64,000 nt of DNA from Triticum aestivum (GCF_018294505.1 NC_057809.1:133708979-133772978), one strand, 5' to 3'. Numbered from the stretch's first letter, positions 1 to 10,282 are shown. Notes: generated by a model from the sequence alone, not told the origin. Numbers and translations: made by a program.

Positions 1-181
1 GTCCCTCTTTCTAAGCAGAGGAAACAGGGGCAGTTCGTTCCCCCTTGCTGCTTGCTGCTACTCCTTCTTCACAAACTCCGCCGCTCCCCTCTTCTTCTCG
101 AAGCCGAGAGAGCAGCGCTCCGCCCCCCCCCCCATTGCCACCAGCATCACCACGTCGTCGACCTTCTCCACCACCTCCGCC

Positions 182-3100
182 ATGGCCCCGAAAGGCGACA
201 AGGGAAAGGGCGTGAAGTCGGCCGAGGCGCAGCGGCTCGCGGCGCTGCGGAAGGAGCGGGCGATCTGCACCCCCCAGCTCGAAGTGCAGGAGCTGAGGGA
301 GTACTTCTACCTTTTTTGGGTGACGGAGACGCGTGCGCATCCGCGCACGAGGGTACTTCCGGCTGCTGCCTCGGAGTAGGCTCCAAATGGGTACCCGTTC
401 TTCCTGCTATTCTTCTACTGCGGGCTCTGCCCGCCCTTCTCGGAATTCTTTTGTGATATTATGAACACGTATGGCTTCCGCCTCCTTGACTTCACCCCCA
501 ATGCTGTCTTGATCATGGTGGTTTTCGCACACTTGTGCGAAAACTTTGTCGGAGTCCACCCTAGTGTAGCCCTTTTCCGCCACTACTTCATTCCTCGGGT
601 AGAGAGAGGAGAGCCACTTGCCGGAGGGATTGCCTGGGTCTCGAGAGTCGGCAAGAAGGAGGCGTACTTGGATGGTGAGCTCCGCAGCAAGTGGGAGGAG
701 TGGAGAGCGGAGTGGTGTTGGATCGTCGAGGAGGATCCGCAGCCCTTCACTGCCGTGCGCCAAACTCCAATAGTGCGCGGCAATGACTGGAGCAACATGG
801 CCCCGGAAGACGAGAGGCTGAAGATCGCCATCACTAGGATTCTTCGCCTCAGGCTTGCCGGGCTGACCGTAGGTGCTGTCGGGGCAGATTTCCTCCGCCG
901 CCGCATTGCCCCTCTGCGGGAGAGGAGGAGGCCCGCCTGGGAATTTAAGAATTCGGCGAACATCATGAGGCTGCGGCCGGGCCTCAACTACAACTTCACT
1001 GTCTTGGAGTTGGATGCAATGCTCTTGGAGTTATTCAAACGCGACTCCCAGCACCCATTCACACTGCTGAGGGGCGTAGTTCCTTTGTGCAATAACTCTT
1101 CGCTTGATCGGATCCGCGCCATGATGCCGTTGTGCGATTCACACGGCATCGTCCCCACTTGGCAAGAGCCTGCGGACGATGTTGTACGAGCGTTCTTTGA
1201 CACCTTGGAGGAGTTGCCGGTCCACGCTGACAAGCAGAAGAGCCTCACTCGTGACACCACCGACGAGGAGTTGCAGCTTATCGCTACTAGCTACTGCGGG
1301 TGTATTTGGGTTCACTGTGGAGGAGGCGGAGGCTGCAGAGGCGGCAAACCTTGCCGAACGCGCGGAGTTCATGGGCGAGGAGGAGCCTGCCGGTTCTGAA
1401 GCCGAGTCGAGCGAGGCCGGCGAGGAGGAGGCTGAGCCTTTAGAGAGCTTGCCGCAGGCGGAGCCCCCAGCCCCGCCAAGGAGGCGCCTTCGCAGGGCCG
1501 GGGACGCAGCAGGGCGGCAACCGGCTCCACAGCCGCCGAGCCGCGCGACGCGCTCTACCGCGGCAAGCAATGTTGCCGTGGGAGCGCCCCACACAACAGT
1601 GGCAATTGGGGCGGGATCTTCCCGGACCTCCACTACTGCCCCTGCCAAGCGCGCAAGGGATCCTACTCCTCCACCTCGCCGCGCCGAAGGAGGGCCGGAC
1701 TTCGATCTTTCCGCGCTCAGCTCCGACGAGGAGGAAGAAGAGTAAGTCTTTTTGGTGCTCTTGTAGTTCTTCAATCTTGCTGTTTATATCTTGTATCTGA
1801 CTTGCTCCAATCTGGGCTTCTTTCTTTTCAGAACACTGGCCCAGAGAGCGGCGAAGAGGGCCAAGGCCGCGGTGATCGTCATCGAAGATGACCCCACCTT
1901 GTCGATAGGGGGTGGGTCCGAGGTCACCTTGACGGACCTGGCAATCACTCCTCAAAGCAGCCCCTAGCGCAGCCCCCAGCGTAAGTTCATAGTTTAACCT
2001 TATGCTGCCGGGCACGCTTGAGTGCTTTTTCCTTCGCTGATGTCTTGCTTGTTGACTTGTGCAGGAGCAGAGCAGCCTCATCAGGAGCGCCCGGAGGCCG
2101 GTCCCGAAGCGCCACCTGCTACGACTGCACCGTCAAGGGAGGAGTCCCGGGCAAGGGAGCGCTCTCCGGCAAGGGGGGACGCCCCGGCAAGGGACGGCAC
2201 TACTGATCCTGCGGCGACCGAGGCCGCAAGTGAAGATCTTGGCGCAGGTAATCCACTTGCCAAAAACTCTCCCTTGGGTTCTGCTTCTTCTGCTTTTCTT
2301 TCCTTGAATTTTTGATTGATTTCCCTCCCTTCTTCGTTCTTCAGACCCATCTTTGGCTGAGCAAATGGAGACAGAGGGCGCCGGCGAGGAAGGTGCCGGT
2401 GCTGATGAGACCGCCGGCGAGGAGGCCGCCGGGGCTGCTGCTGCGGAAGCCGGCGAGGGCTCGGGCGATCGCACTGACGACCCGGAGGCCGCAGGAGCGC
2501 CGGGCGCTGCACCGACCGCCGAACCCTCTGCCGCCTCTGCAGAGCCGGGCTCCGAGGAGCCCCAGCCCGGCGCCTACTTGAAGGCCGGCGACGACATCTT
2601 CATCAAGCTACCATGGGCGTCGAGCTCTAGGGCGCCAGTCGAGGGGGAGACTTTTGACGGGGAGGTGCTCGCCTCTGCTGGGCTGTCATTGGTTGACACG
2701 CCCGGCAGCAGCAGCGGCGAGCCTGAGGAGGAGCAGCTACTGCGGAAGCTACTGTCACTCTACCGCACCCGGCAAGCCAAGCTGGCTTCCCGGGAAGCGC
2801 TTGTCGCAAAGGTGGGAGTGGACATGGAGAAGCGCGCGGAAGAGCTCCGGAGCCAAAATCAAGAAGCTCTCCGGTCCCTGGCGCAGGAGCGGGAGCGAGT
2901 CGATGAGGAGCGCACGGCCTTTCTTCTCGAGAATGCCAAGGCTGAGGAGGAGCAAAGGCTGGCTGCCAAGAAGCAATCCGCGCGGGAAGGCGAGCTGGTG
3001 CAGCGGAAGGCCCACCTCGACAGCTACGAGGAAGAGCTCGCCGAGCGCGAGCGAGCACTTGGCGGAGCGCTCAAGGAGGCAAAGGATGCCGCGGCAACTG

Positions 3101-3417
3101 CAGAGGCCGCCAAGAAAGAGCTAGAGGAGAAGGTGGCACGGCTGGAGGCTGATATTGGGAAGAGCGGCGAGGAGCTTTTCTATCGTTTGCTTTCCGGCAA
3201 GGCAAAACCTTTTGCTTTGAACGACGCCTGGTCCACACCACAATCTTCTCCTTCCCCCCCGGCAAACTTGTGTGCGAGGGAACCTTCTTTTCCTTTAAAA
3301 GAAAAAGAAAGAAGAGAAAATAATAATATGGAGCTCTTCGGCTCGTTACTGCTTACCGGTTGTAGGTGTTGCACAAAGTGTCAGATAATCGGATGTAAGA
3401 AAGGAACTAATGCATGA
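182..3417 (+). pseudogene. Opposite-strand spliced gene of element A (putative gypsy-type transposon domain, PF04195-like)
   Basis: This plus-strand gene faces the pol of its own element. The ATG at 182 has a good context (gccATGG). One frame runs from 182 to about 1290, broken by a TAG at 377-379, and carries the plant family often annotated as putative gypsy-type transposon domain: a hydrophobic FF-rich stretch, then FCDIMNTYGF near 450-480 and HLCEN near 530. A one-base shift near 1290 leads into an acidic frame ending at 1741. Good introns follow: GTAAGT at 1742 to AG at 1831, GT at 1981 to AG at 2064, GT at 2248 to AG at 2344. The reading phase is kept across all three. Exon 2 has a TAG at 1965-1967. 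Exon 4 encodes a Glu/Ala-rich, long coiled coil (about 2740-3160). The end of the last exon is uncertain. Function of the family is unknown. Confidence 0.75.
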
Positions 3418-3555
3418 AATGGACAAGCTGTGCGGAGCACATAGGGTTTTACTTATGCACGGGATCTGCGCCCGGCTTTGTACAAAGGATTACATGCAAC
3501 AGAGGCAAGACTTGTACAAAAGGTGGTTGCCGAAACGGGTCCCGACAACCGCGCC

Positions 3556-5274
3556 CTACGGGAAAAACTTACGAAGATGTTCTATATTCCAGGAGTTGCT
3601 CACCGGAATGCCATCTTCGGTCTCAAGGCGGACAGCACCGGGCCTTGTGACTCGTTTCACCCTATAGGGGCCTTCCCACTTCGGCGTCAACTTGTTAGAA
3701 TTCTTGGCGGACTGAACGCGCCGAAGAACAAGGTCGCCTTCCTCGAAGCTTCTGGCTTTAACTTTGCGGCTATGATAGCGGCGCAAAGCTTGCTGGTATC
3801 GAGCAGCTCGTACAGCAGCCTGAAGACGATCTTCCTCAAGGAGCAGCGCGTCATCTTGCCGCAGCTGTTCTTGCTCAAGCTCATCATAAGCGAGCACTCG
3901 AGGTGATCCGTATACGAGTTCCGTGGGGAGAACTGCCTCTGCTCCATAGACTAGAGCGAAAGGTGTCTGGCCAGTGGCTCGATTTGGCGTCGTTCTGATC
4001 GACCAAAGAACCACCGGCAGCTCCTCGATCCAGTTTCTTCCGCACTTGTGCAGCCTGTCGAAAGTTCTGGTCTTGAGCCCGCGCAGCACTTCAGCATTTG
4101 CCCTCTCTGCTTGACCGTTGCTTCTCGGATGAGCAACAGAAGCGAAGCAGACCTTGGCGCCAAGGTCTTGGATGTACTGCATGAAGGTGCGGCTCGTAAA
4201 TTGTGTGCCCTTGTCGGTGATGATCCTGTTAGGGATCCCGAAACGGCAAACAATCGACCTGAAGAACTTGACTGCTGACTGTGCTTTCACCTTCCTCACT
4301 GGTTGTACTTCTGGCCACTTTGTGAACTTGTCGATTGCAATGTACAAGTACTCAAAGCCCCCGACAGCTCGGGGGAAAGGGCCGAGGATATCGAGCCCCC
4401 AGACTGAAAACGGCCAGGATAAAGGGATTGTCTGGAGAGCTTGAGCTGGCTGGTGTATCTGTTTGGAGTGGAACTGGCACGCTTCACACTTGGTTACTTG
4501 TGCAGTTGCATCCTGGAGGGTTGTCGGCCAAAAGAAACCTTGCCAGAAAGCTTTGTCGGCAAGTGCTCTTGCACCAATGTGGTGGCCACATATGCCTCCG
4601 TGTATCTCTGCCAACAGCTTTTGTCCATCTTCCCGGTGAATACACTTCAATTTCACACCGTTGAGTCTTCTTCTGTACAGTATGCCATCGACAAACTGGT
4701 ACATACTTGACTGCCGGGCTACTCTTTCCGCTTCTTCTTGTTCTTCGGGAAGTTCTCCTGTCTGAAGGAAGTGGACAATCTGATGTGCCCATGCTGGAGC
4801 TTGCGGCTCGACAACAAGGACTAAAGGCACATCTGCTCCTGCGGGAGCATCCGCTTCCACGGCAAAGGCTTGCGGCCCTGCCGGAGCTTGATGTTCCCCG
4901 GCAAGCTTGCCGGAGCAAAACTTGTCGGGAGCGTCTGCTTCAACGGAACAAACCATGAGGCTTGCCGGAGCAGACTGCCCCTCAACATTCTCGGTGTTGA
5001 TTTTGGGGACTTTCTTGGCGGCGGCTTCGGGGAGCTCTGCCGGAAAGTAGTCACCAGAAACCAACTTCCTCTTCTTGCTTTGTCCAGTTGATGGTGTTAC
5101 GGATGGTTGAGTCAACTTAAGCACAAAGATCCCTGGTTCCACAGGTAACTTTAGTGCGGCGCACTTTGACAAGCCATCAGCAATGTCATTCCGAGCTCTT
5201 GGGACATGCTCCATCTGTAGGCCGTCAAAGTGCTCTTCTAGTTTCCTCACTTCATCGACATATACTTCCATCAA
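3556..5274 (-). CDS. Integrase region of element A
   Basis: Frame of 572 codons ending at a natural stop. The first 40 residues finish the second RNase H (ending in HVPRARNDIADGLSK). A low-complexity Ala/Pro/Glu linker follows. The zinc-binding HHCC motif appears as HGGICGHHIG and later CEACQ. The catalytic core shows WGLDILGPF, ITDKGTQF and SNGQAERANAE, which supply the D, D and E residues. A C-terminal DNA-binding-like segment (KWEGPYRVKRV) precedes the end. The enzyme would join the element's DNA to the host chromosome. The reading frame is the same as the RT frame upstream, separated only by a TAG at 5283-5281, so in an intact relative this is the end of one polyprotein. The core residues are all present. 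Confidence 0.93.
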   Translation of the reverse strand: MMEVYVDEVRKLEEHFDGLQMEHVPRARNDIADGLSKCAALKLPVEPGIFVLKLTQPSVTPSTGQSKKRKLVSGDYFPAELPEAAAKKVPKINTENVEGQSAPASLMVCSVEADAPDKFCSGKLAGEHQAPAGPQAFAVEADAPAGADVPLVLVVEPQAPAWAHQIVHFLQTGELPEEQEEAERVARQSSMYQFVDGILYRRRLNGVKLKCIHREDGQKLLAEIHGGICGHHIGARALADKAFWQGFFWPTTLQDATAQVTKCEACQFHSKQIHQPAQALQTIPLSWPFSVWGLDILGPFPRAVGGFEYLYIAIDKFTKWPEVQPVRKVKAQSAVKFFRSIVCRFGIPNRIITDKGTQFTSRTFMQYIQDLGAKVCFASVAHPRSNGQAERANAEVLRGLKTRTFDRLHKCGRNWIEELPVVLWSIRTTPNRATGQTPFALVYGAEAVLPTELVYGSPRVLAYDELEQEQLRQDDALLLEEDRLQAAVRAARYQQALRRYHSRKVKARSFEEGDLVLRRVQSAKNSNKLTPKWEGPYRVKRVTRPGAVRLETEDGIPVSNSWNIEHLRKFFP

Positions 5275-5280
5275 CGGACT

Positions 5281-7050
5281 CTAGTAGTTCTTGTTTACTT
5301 GGCGGACGACAAGCTGTGAGTCACCCCTGACAATAAGCTTCTTAATCCCCAGGTCTGCTGCGATTCTGAGTCCGGCAAGCAATCCTTCATACTCTGCGGT
5401 ATTGTTGGCTGCTTGCTCCTTGGGAAAGTGCATCTGGACTACATACTTAAGGTGCTCTCCGGTGGGTGCGATAAGCAGCACGCCTGCACCGGCGCCTTGC
5501 AGCGAGAAAGCACCATCAAAGTACATCAGCCACTCTTTGCTTGCTTCTTTGACGGGGATGCTTGTCTCTGGAATTTCTTCATCTGGGGTTGGCGTCCACT
5601 CTGCTATGAACTCTGCCAATGTTCTGCTTTGGATAGTTGAGGTGCTCTCAAACTTGAGGCCAAAGCTTGACAGTTCCAGCGCCCACTCGACAATCCTGCC
5701 TGTTGCTTCTGGATTTTGCAGTATCCTCTTCAGCGGAAAGCGAGTGACGACTGTGATCTCATGTGCTTGGAAGTAATGGCGCAGCTTTCTCGAGGCCATG
5801 AGGAGGCCGAAAAGCAACTTCTGCACACCAGAGTACCTTGATCTAGCCCCCTGCAGAAGGGAGCTGACAAAGTAAACTGGGCGCTGCACCATTCTTTTCT
5901 GCATCTTGTCGTGCTCCTGCGCAGATCCATTTTTGTCGGGACCAGAGCTTGTCGGCGAAGCCCCCTGCTTGTCGCTGGATGCATCTGCCATGGTTGCCGG
6001 CTCATCATCTGCCTCCCTCTCTGACACTAACCCAGCACTAACCACTTGATTGGTTGCCGCTATATACAGCAGCAACTTTTCTTGCGGCTTAGGTGCGACA
6101 AGTGTTGGAGTGGAGGATAGGTATCTTTTCAAGTCCTGCAGCGCAGCCTCCGCCTCCGGAGTCCATTTCATTGGACCTGCCTTCTTCAAAATATTGAAAA
6201 ATGGTAGGGCGCGTTCAGCAGATCTAGAGATAAACCTGCTGAGAGCAGCTACGCAGCCGGCAAGCCTTCGTACATCCTTGACGCGCTTTGGTGCTTCGAT
6301 CTGCTCGATGGCTTTGATCTTGTCGGGATTGGCTTCAATTCCCCGCTGAGACACGAAGAACCCGAGAAGCTTGCCGGAGGGAACTCCAAACACACACTTC
6401 TCGGGGTTGAGCTTGAGGTTGATCTTGCGCAGATTTGCAAATGTCTCGTCTAAATCTTGAATTAGGGTCGCCCTGTCCTTGCTCTTGACCACTATGTCAT
6501 CCATGTAGGCTTCCACATTTCTGTGCATCTGCGGCTCAAAAGCATGGTGGACTACCCTTGCGAATGTTGAACCAGCATTCTTCAAACCAAAAGGCATCCG
6601 TACAAAGCAGTACGTGCCACACGGGGTGATAAATGCAGTTTTCTCTTCATCTTCTTCGGCCATGAAGATCTGATGGTATCCTGAGTATGCATCAAGAAAT
6701 GAAAGCATATCACATCCGGCTGTGGAGTCAACAATCTGGTCAATATGCGGCAAGGGAAATGGGTCTTTGGGACAAGCTTTATTAACATCAGTGAAGTCAA
6801 TACAAAGTCTCCATTTCCCGTTAGCCTTGCGCACAACAACAGGATTGGCCAACCACGTGGGATGGAGTACTCCTCTGACAAGGCCTGCTGCTTCCAACTT
6901 CTTGATTTCTTCTGCTATGAATTCTTGGCGCTCCACTGCCTGCTTCCTGACTCTTTGCTTGACGGGCCGCGCATGAGGACAGACGACAAGGTGGTGCTCA
7001 ATTACTTTCCTGGGAACACCGGGGATATCAGACGGTTGCCACGCAAACAC
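5281..7050 (-). CDS. Reverse transcriptase and dual RNase H of element A
   Basis: Frame of 589 codons. It opens with FAWQPSDIPGVPR, the usual start of the Tat RT region. RT motifs in order: FTDVNKACPKDPFPLP, FLDAYSGYHQI, MPFGLKNAGSTFA and the catalytic YMDD followed by IVVKS, near 6490-6505. GFFVSQRGIEANP marks the thumb. The first RNase H lies around 5740-6070 and has an inserted Ser/Asp-rich loop. A second, archaeal-type RNase H begins at WLMYFDGAFSLQGAGAGV, with NNTAEYEGLLAGL and VRGDSQL. Two RNase H domains in a row are the signature of the Tat lineage. The frame ends at TAG 5283-5281, in phase with the integrase frame. Confidence 0.93.
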   Translation of the reverse strand: MFAWQPSDIPGVPRKVIEHHLVVCPHARPVKQRVRKQAVERQEFIAEEIKKLEAAGLVRGVLHPTWLANPVVVRKANGKWRLCIDFTDVNKACPKDPFPLPHIDQIVDSTAGCDMLSFLDAYSGYHQIFMAEEDEEKTAFITPCGTYCFVRMPFGLKNAGSTFARVVHHAFEPQMHRNVEAYMDDIVVKSKDRATLIQDLDETFANLRKINLKLNPEKCVFGVPSGKLLGFFVSQRGIEANPDKIKAIEQIEAPKRVKDVRRLAGCVAALSRFISRSAERALPFFNILKKAGPMKWTPEAEAALQDLKRYLSSTPTLVAPKPQEKLLLYIAATNQVVSAGLVSEREADDEPATMADASSDKQGASPTSSGPDKNGSAQEHDKMQKRMVQRPVYFVSSLLQGARSRYSGVQKLLFGLLMASRKLRHYFQAHEITVVTRFPLKRILQNPEATGRIVEWALELSSFGLKFESTSTIQSRTLAEFIAEWTPTPDEEIPETSIPVKEASKEWLMYFDGAFSLQGAGAGVLLIAPTGEHLKYVVQMHFPKEQAANNTAEYEGLLAGLRIAADLGIKKLIVRGDSQLVVRQVNKNY

Positions 7051-7089
7051 ATCGACATTCGCCCGCAGGAAAGCAACGAGCGCGCTTTC

Positions 7090-8301
7090 CTATTTGGGGT
7101 CAAGAGTGGCGCTGATGGTGAAGGTACCACCAGCGCCATCCTCCTTGGCGGACACTTTCTTAGTCGCAGGTGGAGCTGCCACCGCCTTCTTGCACTTGCC
7201 GGTGGAGCTCGATGGTGCGTCCTCGACGGTAGCGCAGCACTCCGAAGAGGTGCGCTTGCCAGAGTGGGCATCAGAGCTCTTGCCGGACTTGGTCTTCTTC
7301 TTCCCCCCGGGAGCTTCAGCGGCAAGTGTCCTCCGTTCTGCTGCAACTGCTGCTTCCCGGTAGATCTTGTCGGCACAGATAAGAGCATCCTTCTTGTCGC
7401 CAGGGACAGAGATGACACTTATTGGGCCTGGCATTTTCAGTACGTTGTACGCATAGTGAGAGGCTGCCATGAACTTGGCGAGTGCTGGACGGCCAAGGAT
7501 TCCATTGTAAGGTAATGGAAAGTCGGCAACGTCAAACGTGACCCTCTCAGTCCTGAAGTTCAGCTCACTGCCAAATGTTACCGGCAACGTGATCTTTCCC
7601 TTCGGCTTGCTCCTTCCCGGGTTGATTCCTTGAAATGTACCAGTCTCTTCGAGCTCGCTGTCAGGGATCTGGAGTTTCTGGAGCACCGCGGAGGAGATCA
7701 GATTCAAGCCGGCCCCGCCGTCAACTAGCATCTTTGTGACTTTGAGGTTGCGGATTGTTGGTGAAACCAACATCGGCAAACACCCGACCGCGGTTATGCG
7801 ATCAGGGTGGTCCTCAATATCAAAGATGATAGGCGTGCTGGACCATTTCAGAGGCTTGCGTGACTCGACGGGTGGTTCTGCTGCATTAACTTCCCGCACC
7901 CACTGCTTGAGCTGACGGTGCGAGGTGTGCAGAGAAGCACCAACGTCAACGCACAGGACCTCTGTGGCTTTCTGGAACTCCTGCTCATCAGTGTCCTCAT
8001 CATCCATATCTTCATCGTCGCCGTCATCTTCATCCTTGTCGCGGCCGCGAGGGGGTCTGTCTCCTTGCCGCTGCTTGGCCTTGCCACGGCGTCCTCCTCG
8101 GCTGGGACGTTTCTTGCCGGATCCACCAGCTGCTTCCTGGGCCTTCTCCTTGTCGCGCTGCTCGTATTCAGCTTTCTGTTGCTCAACAAGCTGCTCGACC
8201 CTCTTGCAGTTCTGGAGATCATGGCCCTTGGTGTGGTGAATCTTGCAATACTGCTTGTTGGTGTCGTCCTGCTTGTCGGCGACCGCTACCTCCGCGGCAA
8301 C
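7090..8301 (-). CDS. Gag C-terminus (zinc finger) and aspartic protease of element A
   Basis: Read from just after a TAG at 8304-8302, the frame is open to a TAG at 7092-7090. The first part has a CCHC-like finger, YCKIHHTKGHDLQNCK, then a long basic and acidic linker (KKRPSRGGRRGK, then Asp/Glu-rich). The protease follows, with VDGGAGLNLI at about 7705-7735. The DGG replaces the DTG/DSG of most retroviral-type proteases, as is usual in this lineage. LGRPALAKF is the second conserved box. The end, ISATLDPK, precedes a TAG that is followed in phase by the RT frame. The protease would cut the Gag-Pol polyprotein in virus-like particles. Confidence 0.88.
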   Translation of the reverse strand, partial: VAAEVAVADKQDDTNKQYCKIHHTKGHDLQNCKRVEQLVEQQKAEYEQRDKEKAQEAAGGSGKKRPSRGGRRGKAKQRQGDRPPRGRDKDEDDGDDEDMDDEDTDEQEFQKATEVLCVDVGASLHTSHRQLKQWVREVNAAEPPVESRKPLKWSSTPIIFDIEDHPDRITAVGCLPMLVSPTIRNLKVTKMLVDGGAGLNLISSAVLQKLQIPDSELEETGTFQGINPGRSKPKGKITLPVTFGSELNFRTERVTFDVADFPLPYNGILGRPALAKFMAASHYAYNVLKMPGPISVISVPGDKKDALICADKIYREAAVAAERRTLAAEAPGGKKKTKSGKSSDAHSGKRTSSECCATVEDAPSSSTGKCKKAVAAPPATKKVSAKEDGAGGTFTISATLDPK

Positions 8302-8561
8302 CTACGTGCCGGAGTCACCAGCTTTGGCTTCCTTGGCGGCACCACCGTTGCCGGACTGCTCAACCACTAGCACCTCTTTACCTTTCCTCCTGTTGTTCCG
8401 CCGCCGGTTTTTCCTTGCCGGGGCAGCATCTTCACTGTCAGATCCCTCCGCTCCTATATTTTCTCCGGGGAGTCTCCTCCCTTCTTCAGCACGTGCACAC
8501 TTGTCGGCCAGCGCATATAACTCACTGACATCTCTGATCTTGCACATCACCATTTCCTCCC
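8302..8561 (-). pseudogene. Gag of element A, part distal to the B insertion
   Basis: Frame continuing gag after the B insertion: ISELY-type helix (RDVSELYALADKCARAEEG), then a basic stretch KNRRRNNRRKGKE. It is in the same frame as the protease segment and ends with an in-frame TAG at 8304-8302. When element B and one copy of its CTCCC duplication are ignored, the frame joins that of 20729-21040 without a shift. Confidence 0.85.
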
Positions 8562-9316
8562 TGTCACAGCCCCAGATCAGCCCTTGTTTGTTTTTGCTTT
8601 AGCATCCATGCAACATGTTTAAATTTTATGAAATTTGAAATGGGGATTGCTCAAACCCTAGCATTAAAGGAATTCACTAGGTTCACCTAAAATACTTTCA
8701 AGTAAGTCCAAATGGCTTTCAAAAATGTTCATGATTTTTGACAAAGGTGAAAAACCTCTACCAAAAATGATGCCAATATTTTTGGGCCATTATGGATTTT
8801 TGAGTAATCCATATTGTATTTGAATTGGGGCATTTAAATACTATTAATATTTTTAAATGCTCCAACAATTCTGAAAATAGTTAAGGGCCTCTATAATAAT
8901 TCTTTTAATGGCCACAATTATTTGCAGGATTTATTAAAATGATTTGGGCTATAAACTAAATCAGAAACAAAACTACAGAAATAGAAAAGAGAAACAAAAT
9001 AGAAAAAAAGGGGGAGAGAGGCCACCTGGGCCACTTACCTGCTTACCTGCCCGGCCCAGCTCCCCCAGCGGCCCAGCCCAGCCCACCTCCTCCTCCTTTG
9101 TCCTCTTCCTCCTCTGCCAGGAGGACGAGCAGAGGCGAGGCGTGGCGCTCGCCGACGCTGCCTCGGCCACCTCCTGCTTCCCCCCCCCCTAGCCACCTCC
9201 TGCTTCCTCCCTGGCCTCCCCAGCGACGCCACGGAGACGGCCTCGACCCCCCTCGACCGCCTCTCTCTCTCTGGACCCCCTCCTCCTCCTCTGTTCTCCC
9301 TCCCTCTCGTCACCGA

Positions 9317-9512
9317 NNNNNNNNNNNNNNNNNNNNNNNNNNNNNNNNNNNNNNNNNNNNNNNNNNNNNNNNNNNNNNNNNNNNNNNNNNNNNNNNNNNN
9401 NNNNNNNNNNNNNNNNNNNNNNNNNNNNNNNNNNNNNNNNNNNNNNNNNNNNNNNNNNNNNNNNNNNNNNNNNNNNNNNNNNNNNNNNNNNNNNNNNNNN
9501 NNNNNNNNNNNN
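9317..9512. other. Assembly gap (196 N) with duplicated flanks
   Basis: The 94 bases before the gap (9223-9316) are repeated directly after it (9520-9613). The 3' LTR of the same element has this stretch once (from about 17449). The duplication is most likely an assembly artefact, so any frame crossing the gap should be ignored. Confidence 0.93.
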
Positions 9513-9643
9513 CCCCCTCGCGACGCCACGGAGACGGCCTCGACCCCCCTCGACCGCCTCTCTCTCTCTGGACCCCCTCCTCCTCCTCTGTTCTCCCTCC
9601 CTCTCGTCACCGAACGCACCTGAGAGCGCCGCTCGCCGTAGCC

Positions 9644-9925
9644 ATGGCCGCCGGGCCTCCCTCGCTCCCCCGACTAGCCCAGAGGCTCCGCCTCGACCCC
9701 CTCTTCCTCTCCACCAAGCCACGAGGCCCCGGACGCCCTGCATCGCCGCCCATGTCGCCGTTCCCCTCCTCGGCCACCGAAGGTCGTCGCCGTCGATTCG
9801 CTGCACTCCGGCGCCGCCACGAGCTCCGTTCTGACGAGCTCCGTCGACCCCACGACCTCCCACTCGGTCCTCTGGATGCGCGGGAGCAAGGGCCATCCCC
9901 TGGTGCCCTCAGCGCGCCAAACTGA
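9644..9925 (+). other. 93-codon ORF inside the LTR of element B (5' copy)
   Basis: An ATG in a good context (gccATGGCC) opens a Pro/Arg-rich 93-codon frame. The same ORF, with several substitutions but no stop, is in the 3' LTR at 17566-17847. The start of this region is also similar in the LTR of element H, but H lacks the ATG. GC-rich sequence yields such frames by chance, so a protein is doubtful. It may be a leader ORF of LTR transcripts. Confidence 0.3.
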
Positions 9926-10145
9926 CGCCTCTAGCACAAGTCCGGCGTGCCCCGCCGTGTTCTGTGGTCACCGGCGACTCATCGCCGGCGTATCTGACGT
10001 GGCGTCGTCATTAGCGCTAATGACCCCACTAACTAACCCCCCAGAGCCACTGACAGCCGGGCCCCACAGCCTAACTAACCGGCTAACTAAAATAGATTAA
10101 GTTTAATCTAATTGCAGTGGCCCCACGCGTCGGCATTGACCTCGC

Positions 10146-10282
10146 TGACGTGGCCTTTGACCGGCCCCACATGTCTGTGACTCCAGCCAGCACTGTGTCA
10201 CTGACGTGTGGCCCCCACATGTCAGGTTTGACCCGAGCCAGCCCAGTTGACTGCTGACGTCACAGTGACGTGGTGCTGACGC
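10146..10282 (+). promoter_or_regulatory. Cluster of TGACG (bZIP-type) motifs in LTR of element B
   Basis: Within about 140 bp there are five TGACG cores, including TGACGTGG, TGACGTGT and the perfect palindrome TGACGTCA at 10255-10262. The block is kept in the 3' LTR (18068-18204) and partly in element H (about 32593-32673). Such ACGT-core sites are known targets of plant bZIP (TGA-type) factors; a role here is inferred. Confidence 0.45.

Noticed and set aside
1139..2512. Minus-strand frames of 140-210 codons opposite the gene at 182-3417
   Set aside because: Shadow frames of GC-rich coding sequence. The plus-strand gene has the domain and the phase-consistent introns.
9035..9925. Long frames across the N gap in element B
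   Set aside because: They run through 196 N and a duplicated flank, so they are assembly artefacts.
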